Part shown: in pieces, positions 34,271-44,860 of the stretch
Numbering within the stretch: the stretch's first letter is position 1
Layout: each line of letters opens with the position of its first letter
Assembly (NCBI GenBank): GCA_963971405.1
Contig: OZ020486.1
Location: 33,193,419-33,257,418 of the forward strand
Direction of reading: 5' to 3'
DNA length: 64,000 bases
Source of the DNA: Psococerastis gibbosa
Taxonomy: Eukaryota; Arthropoda; Insecta; Psocodea; Psocidae
Translations under genes and position numbers: made by a program
The notes under the pieces: generated by a model
What the model was told of the DNA's origin: nothing
The model's input: only the letters and a program-made list of their open reading frames with translations
The model's database searches: none

Positions 34271-35075
34271 ATTATTGCTTTCCAATTTATTTGTATAGTT
34301 TAAGGAAAGATTTCGATTCCGAGATTTCAACGGACTTACATGCTTTGAGGTCACAGGAACCCAAAAAAGTAGTTTTTACGAAATGTCTGTCTATCTGTTC
34401 ATTAATTTGCGGGCAAACTACTTGGTGGATTTGGATGAAATTTGGCATATTTAGGTTTACAAAAATCATGCCTCGGATCAATTTTTTTTTTTAATATGGG
34501 CTAACGCAATTTGAAGGGTATTACCCTCAAAATACTAAAAAAAAATGTCTATAAAACTATTAATCGAAAACGGCTTCTCCAAGGGTTTCTTTATATTCAC
34601 ATACAAGTCATTCTTAATGTTAATAAAACGCGGTGGGTCACTTGCCCCTTGATAATTTTCTTCTGGGGGTAAAAAATAAAAATAACTCAATTTTCATGAA
34701 AAATGACTTAAAAAATCATTTTTCTTCTGAACCTTTCTATCGATGATTTCTACCTTCAGGTATGTTTTAGGTATTAAATAGAGTAACAAAACTGAACAGG
34801 TTGCTTCCCCTCCCCCCAAAATGGTTTTGTGCATAAACGTTTTTTTGAAGAAATTATGGAAAATTCACGCTCCAATACATTGCGTATTCTGCCATTATTA
34901 CTGTGTTGTAATGTATTGGTCTGCGCTGGTCAGTGCTTAGGGATAGAGGATATCGAGGGATCTGAAATTTGACCACAGTAAAATTATTTACTATCGAATT
35001 ACTCATATTATCTATCTACTAATTGATAAACAAGAAAGCATGTTCGATTAAACTAGGACCGGCTCTTTTAATACA
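34271..35075 (-). mobile_element. HINE-like element, long copy
   Basis: In inverted orientation it matches 53.6-54.5 kb over most of its length. It starts with the TTGCTTTCCAATTTAT end, then GGTCACAGGAACCCAAAAAA, a short GTCT run (34386-34398), GCAAACTACTTGGTGGATTT, TTTGGCATATTTAGGTTTAC, CCCCTTGATAATTTTCTTCT, ATCGATGATTTCTACCTTCA and, at the far end, GAAAGCATGTTCGATTAAAC and ACCGGCTC. The hairpin is decayed and the microsatellite short. No coding capacity. Confidence 0.75.
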
Positions 35076-36000
35076 AGCTCGATGAAGTGCACAACTTTTC
35101 TAATGTTGCATGGCGTTTTTACGACGCGAAGAAGAAAAACCATTCAAAATTCGAGAAAACAAAAAACATCGCTACGTAGAGCACATTCACACGAGGGTTG
35201 TAAAAGATATGAATCCGTATAAAATATCGGAGCGATCAGGCGATGGAAACCTTATAAGAGATGGGAAGAGACAATGAAAGAGACCCAAAATGGCTTCTCC
35301 TAGAGATATTAATTGATGATTCGCCATTATTTATCTACCAGTTCCAAAATCTAATCCGGGTAAAGTCAGTGACACACAACTAATGGGCTTTAATCTCATC
35401 CCGTTGAAACTGGGCCGGTCGCGGATGATATGGCTATGCTATTTGCGGTAGGCCACAGGAAATACAACAGACATACGAGTGTCGTTCTTCCGGGCTGTTG
35501 GTTAAATAGTGTGCACTATAGTGGGGGAGGGGTGCTTGGGAGTTAAAGTTACTTGTAACCATTATTTTCATTACTGTTGATCACTTGGGTGATATATGGT
35601 GAGATGAAAGCCTTTGTTTAGTGTAAAAAGTTGAGGAAAGTAAGAAAAATCTGGGTAATGCCCGACCTAATTTAAGAGTACCTTCAAACGTTTCGTCGCG
35701 AAACAAGTGCTCTCATGAATTGAAAGGATGATACCGAGGCAACCACTAACTAAACCGAGCTTTCGAGAAAAGGTAGGGTATGATTACAAACCTGTTGTAG
35801 ACCTACCTTATAGAGGAATTACTCATTCTTCCACTACAAGTAAACTTGAGCCTTGAGCAAAAGGAAAAATGTAGTAGAGCGCAAAATATAACAAGAAAAC
35901 ATTGCACAATAATTTATGTATCTATTATAGTCTAGGTTTCGAATTAGGTAGCTGTTGAATAGCCATATCACAGCACGGTTTTCTCATCTACGGTACTGTA
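35076..36000. other. Unassigned DNA
   Basis: I see nothing assignable. The HINE-like element may extend to about 35150, but its far end could not be fixed. Confidence 0.5.
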
Positions 36001-36001
36001 A

Positions 36002-36192
36002 GGACATTTAGTGTAGTGGTAGGTACAGACTCCGACTTTCACCCGAAAGGTTGTTGGTGCGAGTCCCACACTTGTTACATTTTCTGGCCATGCTTCGGAG
36101 GGTATGTAAAGCATGCGGTCCCGGGCCTTCCTTGTTGAGTGTCAGAGAGGGCTTTATAGCCCTAACTAGGTTGGCTTAGTAATAGAACAAAA
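36002..36192 (+). mobile_element. SINE2, best tRNA-like copy
   Basis: TAGTGTAGTGGTAGGTACAG gives an A-box region. ACTTTCACCCGAAAGGT looks like an anticodon arm and GTTGTTGGTGCGAGTCCCAC a T arm with B box. The body (GCCATGCTTCGGAGGGTATG, GAGTGTCAGAGAGGGCTTTA) and the 3' end AATAGAACAAAAAC are shared with 26.1, 44.3, 46.9 and 47.6 kb. Confidence 0.85.
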
Positions 36193-36339
36193 ACACAATT
36201 TGATTCAAATTTCTATCTTTATAAACCTATGCCGGATGTCCCTAGTACCCTACGTCATTCTTTAGTTTTATTCTGTTTTTCCGACACTACCAAACCATAT
36301 AGAAAACACAGAAAAATCAATTAAATCCACAACCAAGTC

Positions 36340-36800
36340 CTGATGATTGCTAGTATATCGGAACTTAATGGCAATAAAGGAAGTCTTCTACAACCGGCCA
36401 CCTCCAATTAGACGCTCAGCAGGAGGTGCCCATCCTCGAGGAACCGTTGTCTTCCCGTCATTGGCGCGCCGCACGCTTCCAGTGTTCCGACTCCCACGCG
36501 TTCCCAACAATCCGGCAAATATGCGGAACTGCGCTAATTCGGGCAATTACTGCGCGCGACACCGTGACGTCAGCCTCTTTCCCACGCATGGCTGAACTGA
36601 AGATGCGCCGGCAAGGTCGCATGCAGACCTGCCGGTACCATCTGGCTGGGGTCATCTGCTTCGGCCGAGTGTCAATCAGAGTGAGGGACGTGCACACTCC
36701 AGACGATGTTCGAGGAGAGTAGCCTAGGGCATGATAGTCTGCAACAATGGACACGAGAGGTCTCCCATGCATAGATGGTCGAAGGGCATGGTCGTTCACG
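36340..36800. other. GC-rich segment with open frames on both strands
   Basis: The segment is GC-rich (CGCGCCGCACGCTTCCAGTG, GCGCGCGACACCGTGACGTC). It keeps frames of 82 and 98 codons open on the plus strand and 113 codons on the minus strand (36458-36799). The minus-strand product has no recognisable domain. It could be an exon, a promoter island, or part of a transposon whose family I do not recognise. Open frames on both strands are expected from high GC alone. Confidence 0.35.
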
Positions 36801-36913
36801 AAATAGGATCTACAATAATAATGGTAACGGCTGTTTCATCATTTGGGAAGGCGGTGTTTTTTTTTTCAATTAATATAACTAAATAAAGTAATAATTCTTA
36901 AATATATAATTAC

Positions 36914-37034
36914 AAAGGCTTTCACGGCTGGAGTTACGTGATGAAGCAGTAGAATCCAGGATGATAGGCCGTGGTCGTTCCGAAAGAGTACTTCCAAATG
37001 TTTTGTCAACATCCCGGATTCTACTGCATCATCA
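36914..37034 (-). repeat. Repeat block B with a 25-bp fold-back
   Basis: On the minus strand GTTGACAAAACATTTGGAAG, GAACGACCACGGCCTATCAT, TGGATTCTACTGCTTCATCA and CCGTGAAAGCCTTT match block B at 45738-45845. The arms 36939-36963 and 37010-37034 are inverted copies with two mismatches in 25 (core GCAGTAGAATCC), so the DNA can fold into a hairpin with a 46-base loop. Confidence 0.7.
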
Positions 37035-37198
37035 AATAATTCTTTTATTGACATTGCACATTGCATAGTGGCATTGCCCCCCCCCCCCCCGCTCCCCCAG
37101 CCTCGAGCATTGTAAGACGTGGTTCATACTTCATGGTACCCTTTGCAGGAATATGAATATAGGCATTCCTTTTTTAGCTTTGTAAAATCTACAGCTTA

Positions 37199-37337
37199 CA
37201 GTGTAGAAATTTCATTGGGTATTACATAGTGGTTTTCATTTTTCCTCTCAAAATCCGATTCTATCTAGTAACAAGCCATTTCATTTCGGGGGGGGGGGGG
37301 TTTGAACCCCCATGAACCCCCCTTAGCTACGGCCTTG
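37199..37337. mobile_element. hAT-type MITE (GGCCGTAGCC family), one end lost
   Basis: The core TTTCATTGGGTATTACATAG, CTCTCAAAATCCGATTCTAT and the right end TTAGCTACGGCCTTG match 41007-41146 in the same orientation. The left terminus is missing. A G-run of about 12 lies at 37290-37301. Confidence 0.75.
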
Positions 37338-37725
37338 CCTGGTTGTACCTCTTTCAGTTAGTGGAAAAAAAGACGTGGCAAGTGACACCAGAAATTCAGA
37401 GAGTGAAAGTCCAGCTCTGCTATAGAGCTCTGGTTTGCTGACTTTGCTCTCATTGTCTGACGAGATGTCATAGTTGCAGGTTGAAAGGTGGTTCTTCTTT
37501 CATTGTGAATTTGCATAATCAGAAGATTGTAGGCGCTTCAATACCTCAGTAACATTTGAATTTAAGCCATCTCACCAAAAAGAAAAGAATGCGGATCACA
37601 CTGTTTACCATGTGTCCAAGTACTTATTTAGGGTCACCGAAAAAAATTGAATAATAATGATTATACTAATAATAAAGCTGAATACAAGTTTACTGAGCAA
37701 TTAGTAAAAAAAAAAAAAAAAAAAA

Positions 37726-38025
37726 TGCAAGCGCGCCTAAAATATTTTTTCGGATTTTTTTTCTTGAAGAGTCTATTAACATTCCATATATTGTAATATT
37801 AGTCTAAACACGATACTTAAAACTACCAGGGAGCAAAAAATGCCAGTTACGCCGGTAAAATTGAAACAAGGAGAAAAAATTGCAAGCGCAACGAAAATAA
37901 TGTTTTTTCAGACTGTTTTTCTTGAAAAGTCTATTAACATTTCATATATTATTGGTCTCAACACGATACTTAACACTAGCTGAGCATTGCGTAAAAGCGC
38001 CAGTTACGCCGCAGGAAAAGAGAAA
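37726..38025 (+). repeat. Tandem dimer, 155-bp unit
   Basis: TGCAAGCGC starts at 37726 and 37881. Both units share CTTGAA(G/A)AGTCTATTAAC, ATT(C/T)CATATATT, ACACGATACTTAA and GCCAGTTACGCCG. The poly(A) run at 37706-37725 immediately precedes unit 1. Confidence 0.75.
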
Positions 38026-38415
38026 TGGCGCCATTAAATATATGGAGCTGATGTCCAAGACGGGGTGATCTGGATCAATCAACGACTCGATCCACCGCTC
38101 TAATTGGTCCCCTACACGTCCACCAGTATTAATGATCTGCCCATCGGTAACCCGCAGATTTATGTACTTGATTGCCAAGTCTTGCTCTCATCAAACAACT
38201 TCTTTATTTCCTAATAATTCTTATAATGTAAAATTGAATTTTATGCAAATCTATGACTCCAGGATCATTCACTGTTTAAATAAATGGTTGCCTGTCAACA
38301 CGAGGAACTGCTCACAGTTTTACGCCGGTAATAACAGTAAACCGACCAAAGGACACCAGAGTGGTGGCATGATAGAATCGGATATGGAAGCAACGTTTCA
38401 AAAGAACATAACATA
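38026..38415. other. Unassigned DNA
   Basis: I see nothing assignable between the dimer and the SINE3 copy. Confidence 0.45.
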
Positions 38416-38416
38416 T

Positions 38417-38562
38417 CGACTTCGATGGCCAGGTGGTAGCGTGCTTGTACATGCGCGATCGGAGACGTGTCGTTACTCGGCACACATACCTATTAGGTAA
38501 CTTAGTGAGGCGACTTAAGAGGTCAATCGGATACATTCATTGAATTGTTTGTATGGGATTAA

Positions 38563-38600
<38 letters not shown>
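38417..38600 (+). mobile_element. SINE3, full-length copy with A38 tail
   Basis: ATCGACTTCGATGGCCAGGT (A box TGGCCAGGTGG), GCGATCGGAGACGTGTCGTT, TTAGTGAGGCGACTTAAGAG, GGTCAATCGGATACATTCAT and TTGTTTGTATGGGATTAATC are followed by an uninterrupted run of about 36 A. It is the least decayed SINE3 in the window and, by its long tail, probably the youngest. Confidence 0.88.
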
Positions 38601-39329
38601 AGTTTTACTACAGGCCTGGTTTTTTTCTTACTATGGGGTATGTACGTATCGTATTGTACATGGGTACCAAATTGTTCAAATTATTGGTATGGCCCAAGGC
38701 TCTATTAGGAGGGGGGCATCGAATTTTTCATTATGATATAGGTATGAAAATATGTATGTGCCTAGGGCAGCCCCGAGGGTTTGCGAGGTCTGAAGCAGGA
38801 GGAAATTGTTTCGATGTCTAGTCGTCTAAATTGTTGCTTTCCTATTCATTTTATTACATATTTATAAATGAATTGTTACCATATTAAACATAGTCTCTAA
38901 ATTTTTACAAAATAATGCTTGTGCCTGTGCACTATTTCATTTTAAAACAACACTATAAACCGGTTGATTAATGTTACCTTAAAAATAACTCCTGATAAAA
39001 AAACTTACCTTTGTTAGGAGAAACGTAACGAAAAATTCCGCATGACACTGCTCAATGGTTTCTGAAATTGGAGAATATACATTGTAATGCCATAATTATT
39101 GAGCTAATGTAATATAATTAATTAATTATAAAATAACAAATATATTTTTATTATTAATTAATTATAACTATGATTATTAATTATGAAATAGAAAATATGT
39201 TGCATCATCTATAGCGTTCGAAAAGTTTATTAAATTTTTAAGATTTTCGTATTACAATGGAATAATTGATAAATTATTTATATAAATATAAATAGAAGAA
39301 AATTAATGAAAAATATCACATCTCTTGGC
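38601..39329. other. Unassigned AT-rich DNA
   Basis: AT-rich, with TTAATTAATTAT-type palindromic runs at 39117-39185. An inverted 20-base piece of the 2.9/39.8-kb repeat lies near 39196-39216. Confidence 0.5.
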
Positions 39330-39486
39330 CAGGGACGGCTCTTTTTTTTTTGGGGGGGGGGGGTAGTTGTGGGTCAAAATAGGAAACACATATGTAGGAT
39401 CGATGAAATCAGAGTGTAATAAATAGATTTACCATATTTTGGGGGGGGGCAGCTACCCCCCTACCCCCTCCCCTGTATCCGTCCTA
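39330..39486. mobile_element. hAT-type MITE, perfect 8-bp TSD
   Basis: It starts with CAGGGACGGCTC and ends with TATCCGTCCTA in inverted sense. CTCTTGGC occurs exactly on both sides (39322-39329 and 39487-39494). It is 157 bp long, with G runs near both ends, and is related to 56875-57042 through GGGGGTAGCTGCCCCCC and TGTGGGTCAAAATA-like parts. Confidence 0.9.
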
Positions 39487-39699
39487 CTCTTGGCTACTGC
39501 TCTATTTGGAAAGTTGTGAACAGTAACTTTCCCGGCAAACGCGATTTTCCGCTACAGGAGAAGGTGAGGTACCGGTTAGGGTTGGGTGGACTCAGGCCAT
39601 GTATGGCCAGATAATTTTTTGTTATGTCGAGTCACGAACCTCGATCTACCGTTTCACAGTCTACTTCTCTACTAACTGGAATATTCCTGACCGTGTTAT

Positions 39700-39925
39700 A
39701 ATGCAAAAGACTATTAAAATAGTGACTTCTTTTCTTCTTCTGCTTCTTCTTAGACCGGTACTCCCCTGCGCCGAAGGAATATATTTATAAATGTAAACAA
39801 TTGTACCCTTGTAATACAAATAAACTGTGGGCACCCAAGTTAATCAACTCTTCGGGGGCTCGCACAGTAAACGCTATAGATGATGCAACATGCTTTCTAT
39901 TTCATGTCTGTGTTAGCAAAAAAAC
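39700..39925 (+). mobile_element. Probable LINE 3' end plus shared repeat block
   Basis: TTGTACCCTTGTAATACAAA TAAACTG resembles a CR1/Jockey-type 3' UTR end. From 39819 the sequence is the block shared with 2906-3012. No coding part is recognisable. Confidence 0.5.
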
Positions 39926-40024
39926 TTAGTTTTAATTTCAAATCAGTTACATACAATTAAAAAATACAAGTTAACGTAAAAAGTAACGTAAGTTTTAAAG
40001 ATAAATTTTAAAGCGGGGACTTAC

Positions 40025-40130
40025 ATAATAATAATATTAATAAATTCTTTATTGAAAACAAAAATGTAGATACAGCTAGATTTTAGGGATTATGACCCTC
40101 TCTTACACCTTCAACTGTACATATACTGTG
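40025..40130 (-). mobile_element. Probable LINE 3' end with ATT tail
   Basis: On the minus strand ATTTTTGTTTTCAATAAAGA is followed by an (ATT)n run (plus strand AATAATAATATTAATAA, 40027-40043). This arrangement of AATAAA signal and tandem tail is typical of non-LTR 3' ends. Confidence 0.4.
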
Positions 40131-40217
40131 TATAGTCATAAAAGGATTTCAACAGATGACAGCTACCATTCTTTCAAAGACTCGCAATTTGGAAATTTAT
40201 TGGACTATTAGGCCAAA

Positions 40218-40303
40218 GATCGGTTAAGACGACGCTCCGGTTAGGCGTAGATCGTGGGTTCGAAGTCCAGTTTTTCTCTATCCTCTAATTTCAGTTATGG
40301 TTA
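40218..40303 (+). mobile_element. SINE1 copy
   Basis: GATCGGTTAAGACGACGCTC, GTTAGGCGTAGATCGTGGGT and TCGAAGTCCAG (B box) are followed by TTTTTCTCTATCCTCTAATT and TCAGTTATGG. The first ~10 bases of the tRNA-like head are lost. Confidence 0.75.
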
Positions 40304-41006
40304 AAAAGGCGGTTACGTGACTGCAGAATGTGACATTATTTGTACAGCAGCGGAGTAGCTGCCAGTATTAAATCCCAAACACCCAATACGGCATATGACG
40401 TCATTTCAAGGTCACTAATGTGCGCCGGCGGTTTGGTCGTGTAATAAAATTCACGGTTAAAAACACCAACATTGTTTTTATTTTTATTTTATGCAATTTT
40501 CTTTTCATACAAATACCATATTGTATATTGTAACATTGTTAACTTATATCTAACCTATTTTATATTTTATTGCTACAACTGCCTAGTAGCTTATTGTATA
40601 AGGTGGATCTAAAGGGTGACTATTAACAGTCAAAAGTTTATTACAGTAAACGTCTGTATTTTGATATGCTAGATTTTTTTTAAACATAAAATAAAATAAA
40701 AAATTAGGTATTCGTTGAACCCGCAACTGTTTTGAAACTAACTAGGGGCTGTCTGAAGGTTGCATTTAATTATGCAGATTAACGAATGCAGAAACCCCCA
40801 GAAACAATGCCAGAAGGTTCACTTCCACAGGAAGAAGCAAGAGCTATAATTTCTTCGTGATTGAAGTCAAAATGTCACAGGAAAGAAGTCATTATAGAAA
40901 TTAGAACCTGGAATCAATAATCGCTTTCTTTAACGGGATGGCGACAGCTGCGAAAACGAATTTCAATTTTAGACGAATAATTAGAGAGATACTCAGCACA
41001 TTCAGC
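40304..41006. other. Unassigned DNA
   Basis: I see nothing assignable. A TGACGTCA-type palindrome lies at 40398-40405. Confidence 0.5.
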
Positions 41007-41146
41007 CAAGGCCGTAGCCAGGATTTTTTTCGCGGGGGGGGGGGGGTATTCTGAAATTTCATTGGATAATACATAGTGGTTTTTATTTTTCCTCTCAAAA
41101 TCCGATTCTATCTAGTATCAATCCGTCCCCCTTGGCTACGGCCTTG
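41007..41146. mobile_element. hAT-type MITE (GGCCGTAGCC family), complete
   Basis: The TIRs CAAGGCCGTAGCCAGG and CTTGGCTACGGCCTTG bound 140 bp. The flanks are CATTCAGC (40999-41006) and CATGCAGC (41147-41154), an 8-bp target duplication with one mismatch. The interior has a G run of about 12 and the family core ATTGGATAATACATAGTGG. Confidence 0.9.
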
Positions 41147-41209
41147 CATGCAGCATAACAATGTCTAACGTTTTCTCTAGAAATTTGTAATGCGCTTACA
41201 TTGATTAGT

Positions 41210-41450
41210 GCAGCCGGCCAAGTTGAATCCAGCGGACCAGAGCAGGTTCGAAGCTGCAGATAAATTGGTAGTGTGCACAGTGCCGGTAGGGAAACATGGT
41301 AGGGCTTGTCCTGGTCACCTCCGAACTAATCGTGTGACTTCACTGTGTTTCCCAAGTGGTTCGGAATCCACTATAATCAGGAGGTCCACTGGAGTCCTAT
41401 GGGCCCACACCGTGGCCTGGGACTGTGTCAAACCATACTACTACTACTAC
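41210..41450 (+). mobile_element. SINE4, full-length copy with TAC tail and TSD
   Basis: The sequence TACATTGATTAGT occurs at 41197-41209 and again at 41448-41460, so this 240-bp element is a retroposon insertion. It ends in (TAC)5. The body contains AGGTTCGAAGCTGC (B-box-like), GGTAGGGAAACATGG and its partial complement TGTGTTTCCCAAG, and CACTATAATCAGGAGGTCCA. One frame stays open through the whole copy (see 41217-41459). No convincing A box was found. Confidence 0.85.
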
Positions 41451-41459
41451 ATTGATTAG
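41217..41459 (+). CDS. Open frame inside SINE4 (doubtful)
   Basis: From the AAG at 41220 the frame reads KLNPADQSRFEAADK, LVVCTVPVGKHGRACPGHL, RTNRVTSLCFPSGSES and a tyrosine run made by the TAC tail. The minus-strand copy at 47793-48024 keeps nearly the same peptide (LVVCTVPVGKHGRTCPGHL). There is no ATG at its head. It may be conserved only because the two copies are young. No known domain is recognised. Confidence 0.2.
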   Translation, partial: AKLNPADQSRFEAADKLVVCTVPVGKHGRACPGHLRTNRVTSLCFPSGSESTIIRRSTGVLWAHTVAWDCVKPYYYYYID

Positions 41460-41460
41460 T

Positions 41461-43125
41461 CAGGATAATTGGAGTATACCGTAGGCACTAATAGTAAAAT
41501 GGGCAAATAATGCAATAAATTATGTGAAAAAATTATAATATTGTAATAGCTTAAGGCCAAGACGGAGAGTTTTGACTTTAAACGTTGAGTGTTGAATACA
41601 TAGAAATATAATAGAAATGGAGCGGCGGGAGCCATAATATATATGCCTTACGAGGCACCTGTTAACCATAAGCCAACTATCAGAGATAACGCAAAAAATA
41701 TCGAAGTCTTACACATTGCAGCATAGCAAAGCAGATACCTGGACCCGGTTAAAAACTCGGTACTTAGCTTGTGAAGGCTACACTAGCAGCCATATTGATA
41801 GCGGTCTCCAGCCACGAGATGGTTGAACATCCATTTTATAAACAAAGCCCCGCGTCTCGTACCTGTTCCGTATTTGACTTGTATTATTTCAAATAATTGG
41901 AGCTTTACTGTCAAATTAAGTGTTGAGCTTCTGGCTAATGTGCATTTCATTATAAAAGTTGGAGGTTTTTCTTCCCTGTGGGGCACGTAAAAATGTTCTA
42001 AAGGGTATGTTTTTAATTGCTTCGTGCACAAATTTTAGACCTAATGTAATTGTAATTTTTGGTTTAGTCAATAGTGTAAGCATGTCTACGCGTATACTAT
42101 ACCCTTCTATCGATTTTTGCTATACCCCTGCGGTTTAAAACATATATTACGAACCCTCTGCAAAGACATTTCCAGGCCAGTCACGTGACCCCCTCCGGTT
42201 TGGCCTTAATAGTACGAAAATAGACAGTCAAGAAAAAAAACACGATCTATGCCTTTTAATAAGAATTTTAATTTTGAGAAATACTAAATCCTCCTAAAAC
42301 AACGAACTTTGAAAATGATTAATAATTAGAATTCAATAACCTTTTCTAGCCCAACGAACTTCCATCTGCCTCCACCACTCCATCCAATTTAAATTAGACA
42401 TATAGAAAGTCTATTTTCCAACTGGAGTTACAAGACATACTTGAAAACTTTGAGGCTCATGTTTTACGGGGAAAGCCGAGTCGCGCGGTATTAAGTTTAG
42501 GGGCTGCCGGGGTAAAAAGGTTAAAGACTTTGCCATCATAATCGTAAAACTTGCTTTCCTTCGCCCTTAAATCACCCGGTTCTCCCCTATTTAAAACAAA
42601 TTTCCGTCTTTCTAGTGCGGTCTCAGTTAATATTTAATTCTTGTTTCCCCATCTTGAAAATAATAGTCTTGTTTTATCTTTTTAAACCGGAAAATATGCT
42701 ACAGTTACTAAATGAGATTGTTGCCATTTTGGGCCTGTAAACAATATCATTGTCTTCCTTTCACAGCGTGTTAGGATATCGTAATATTGTAATTTCATCA
42801 AATTTTCATACCGTACTTCGCGTCGCCTCACTGTCAATAAATTTCGTAACTTCAATTTTCCTCATTTTCGTCGCCTCCACTAATCGTACGTGCACAATAA
42901 GATTTATTAGTAATATCAAACAAATAACGAAATTCCCGAGGTGGGTTGATAAGGGTGGTTCGGCTGACTCTGTTTAAGTTTCAGAATGTCGCATTATTAT
43001 TATTATTACTATATGGTTATTTTAGTATTTCCAGGACTAATAGGGGCAATGATCAATCCAGCAAATCGTAGGTCAGTAAAATTGGTCCAGCCAGACGATA
43101 TAACGGAAACCTTGACTATTGTATA
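41461..43125. other. Unassigned DNA
   Basis: No gene or assignable repeat was seen. Confidence 0.5.
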
Positions 43126-43195
43126 TATCAATCAATCAATCAATCTTTGTCCATGACCCACCAAGGTGGGATATACGACGTCCAATACCAATAAA
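43126..43195 (-). mobile_element. Probable LINE 3' end with ATTG tail
   Basis: On the minus strand TCCCACCTTGGTGGGTCATG and GACAAAG precede an (ATTG)5 run (plus strand CAATCAATC, 43129-43146). CCACCTTGGTGG is a small palindrome. Only the terminal UTR part is recognisable. Confidence 0.4.
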
Positions 43196-44050
43196 CCTAT
43201 GTATATTAAGATGTTCAGTATTAGTGCTTCTAAATTTAATAGGCCGAACGTTTTTTAATTAATTACAGGGATCGGAATAACAAAACTACGATCATCATGG
43301 GAATCATTCCTTTGGGATCCCCCCTTCACAAATGTAAAACTACCTAATTATTAATTGTATACTTACTGTATACACAGATATATAAATAAACGATTTTTCA
43401 TAATCATGCTCAAGCCGAACAACCAATAATCAGAATCTGCAAAACAGTAATATTAATAATTTTGATTCAAACTACCTGTAGTGACTTCATGGGATTGAAT
43501 GAAAGCTTGCTCATCTAAGGACATTAGGGCAAAAACGAAAACGTTGGCTCTTTGAACTACTTATGTTTCAATAAACACGTATTTCACGACCTAAAGTGAT
43601 TTTTGAAGAGTACAACTACATGTAAAAAATATAAAATAACTGAATATACTACAACATCTCGTTCAATAATATAGCCTGACCATTCTTCGCTGTATTATAA
43701 TTTTATACTAAGCTCAAATATGGCTTCCCTCCTGACTTTACAAAGAAGCATGCTACCGGTCAGAAACAGTTCCCACAAGGAGAAACTAGAAAACAGGAAA
43801 GAATAATCGCTCCAGTGGAAATGAAAAAAACCTGGAGATACCTTAGTCCCAAGGAGACAGCTCCAGAGCTACAAATGAACCATATAATAAGACCAACATC
43901 AAAGTCCAATTAGAGTAAATAACTCGAAGAAAAAAAGCGAGATAATTTGATTTAAACCAGTCTTTACTCATCAGGTTTTCACCAGCTGAACTTCAATTGT
44001 TTACCTTGAAAACAAAAGGCCTAAACCTTTACGATTCCTATTATTACAGA
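43196..44050. other. Unassigned AT-rich DNA
   Basis: I see nothing assignable in this stretch. Confidence 0.5.
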
Positions 44051-44160
44051 CTTTCAATCGATTTTCCTTTCTGAATCCTTTCGTTCAACAGGGGTCAAGT
44101 GTTTCTTGAGCTACAGTAAATTAATACCTTAAGTTTATGGAGACGAGCGACTGAAGGCTG
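44050..44160 (+). repeat. Direct repeat, copy 1 (pair with 44752-44860)
   Basis: TCCTTTCGTTCAACAGGGGT CAAGTGTTTCTTGAGC is followed by AATTAATACCTTAAGTTT. The second copy has TCCTTCGATTCGACAAGGGT CAAGTGTTTCTTGAGC and AATTAATACCTTGAAGTTT. Offset is about 702 bp. Confidence 0.65.
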
Positions 44161-44261
44161 GTAAAAGCAACGTCTTTTTTTCTGATATTATTCCACGAAC
44201 ATTAGAGGTTCCAGACATGAAACATATCAATAAATATATAAATAGAATAATTAATGACTAT

Positions 44262-44458
44262 TGTTCTATTATTAAGTCAATCTAGCGTAGTAAGGGCCAT
44301 AAATCTCTCCCTCATAACAAACTGGGAAGGCCCTGGACTGGGTCTGCCTGCTTTACATGCCCTCCGAAGCATAGCTAGATAATGTAGCAAGTTTGAAACT
44401 CAAACCGACAACCTTTCAGGTGAAAGTCACTACTCTACCTTTCCTGACAAACTATCAA
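44262..44458 (-). mobile_element. SINE2 copy
   Basis: On the minus strand: an altered T-arm region (GGTTGTCGGTTTGAGTTTC), GCTATGCTTCGGAGGGCATG, TAAAGCAGGCAGACCC and the 3' end AATAGAACAA. It lies between the two direct repeats at 44.1 and 44.8 kb. Confidence 0.8.
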
Positions 44459-44751
44459 CACAATGGTTTCGAGCTCGGAGTGACGAGAACTGCATAGATC
44501 CGAGCTGATGAACCGCCGCAGAAAGGAACTCAAAGATGTTGAAAGTTACTTCATGACACTGAACTAGCCTTCAAAATATTTCCAACAATTTTTCCCTGCT
44601 ACATAGAAGATGAAAATATTATGATTATTGTCGTAATGTTTAATCATTTTATTTCATTAACGTGGGCTTTCAGGAAGAGACCTTTGTACCGCCCAGACAA
44701 AACAAAACTCATGAAGGAACTAGGAAGAAGAAATAAAAAAGATTGAATGTT

Positions 44752-44860
44752 ATTACTGCATCCAATATCGAATTTCCGTTCAAAATCCTTCGATTCGACA
44801 AGGGTCAAGTGTTTCTTGAGCGCCAGCGAATTAATACCTTGAAGTTTGCGAAAGCAAGAA
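44752..44860 (+). repeat. Direct repeat, copy 2
   Basis: The partner of 44050-44160. A 69-codon frame runs through it (FERQRINTLKF-like), but the first copy does not keep the frame, so coding is not supported. Confidence 0.6.
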
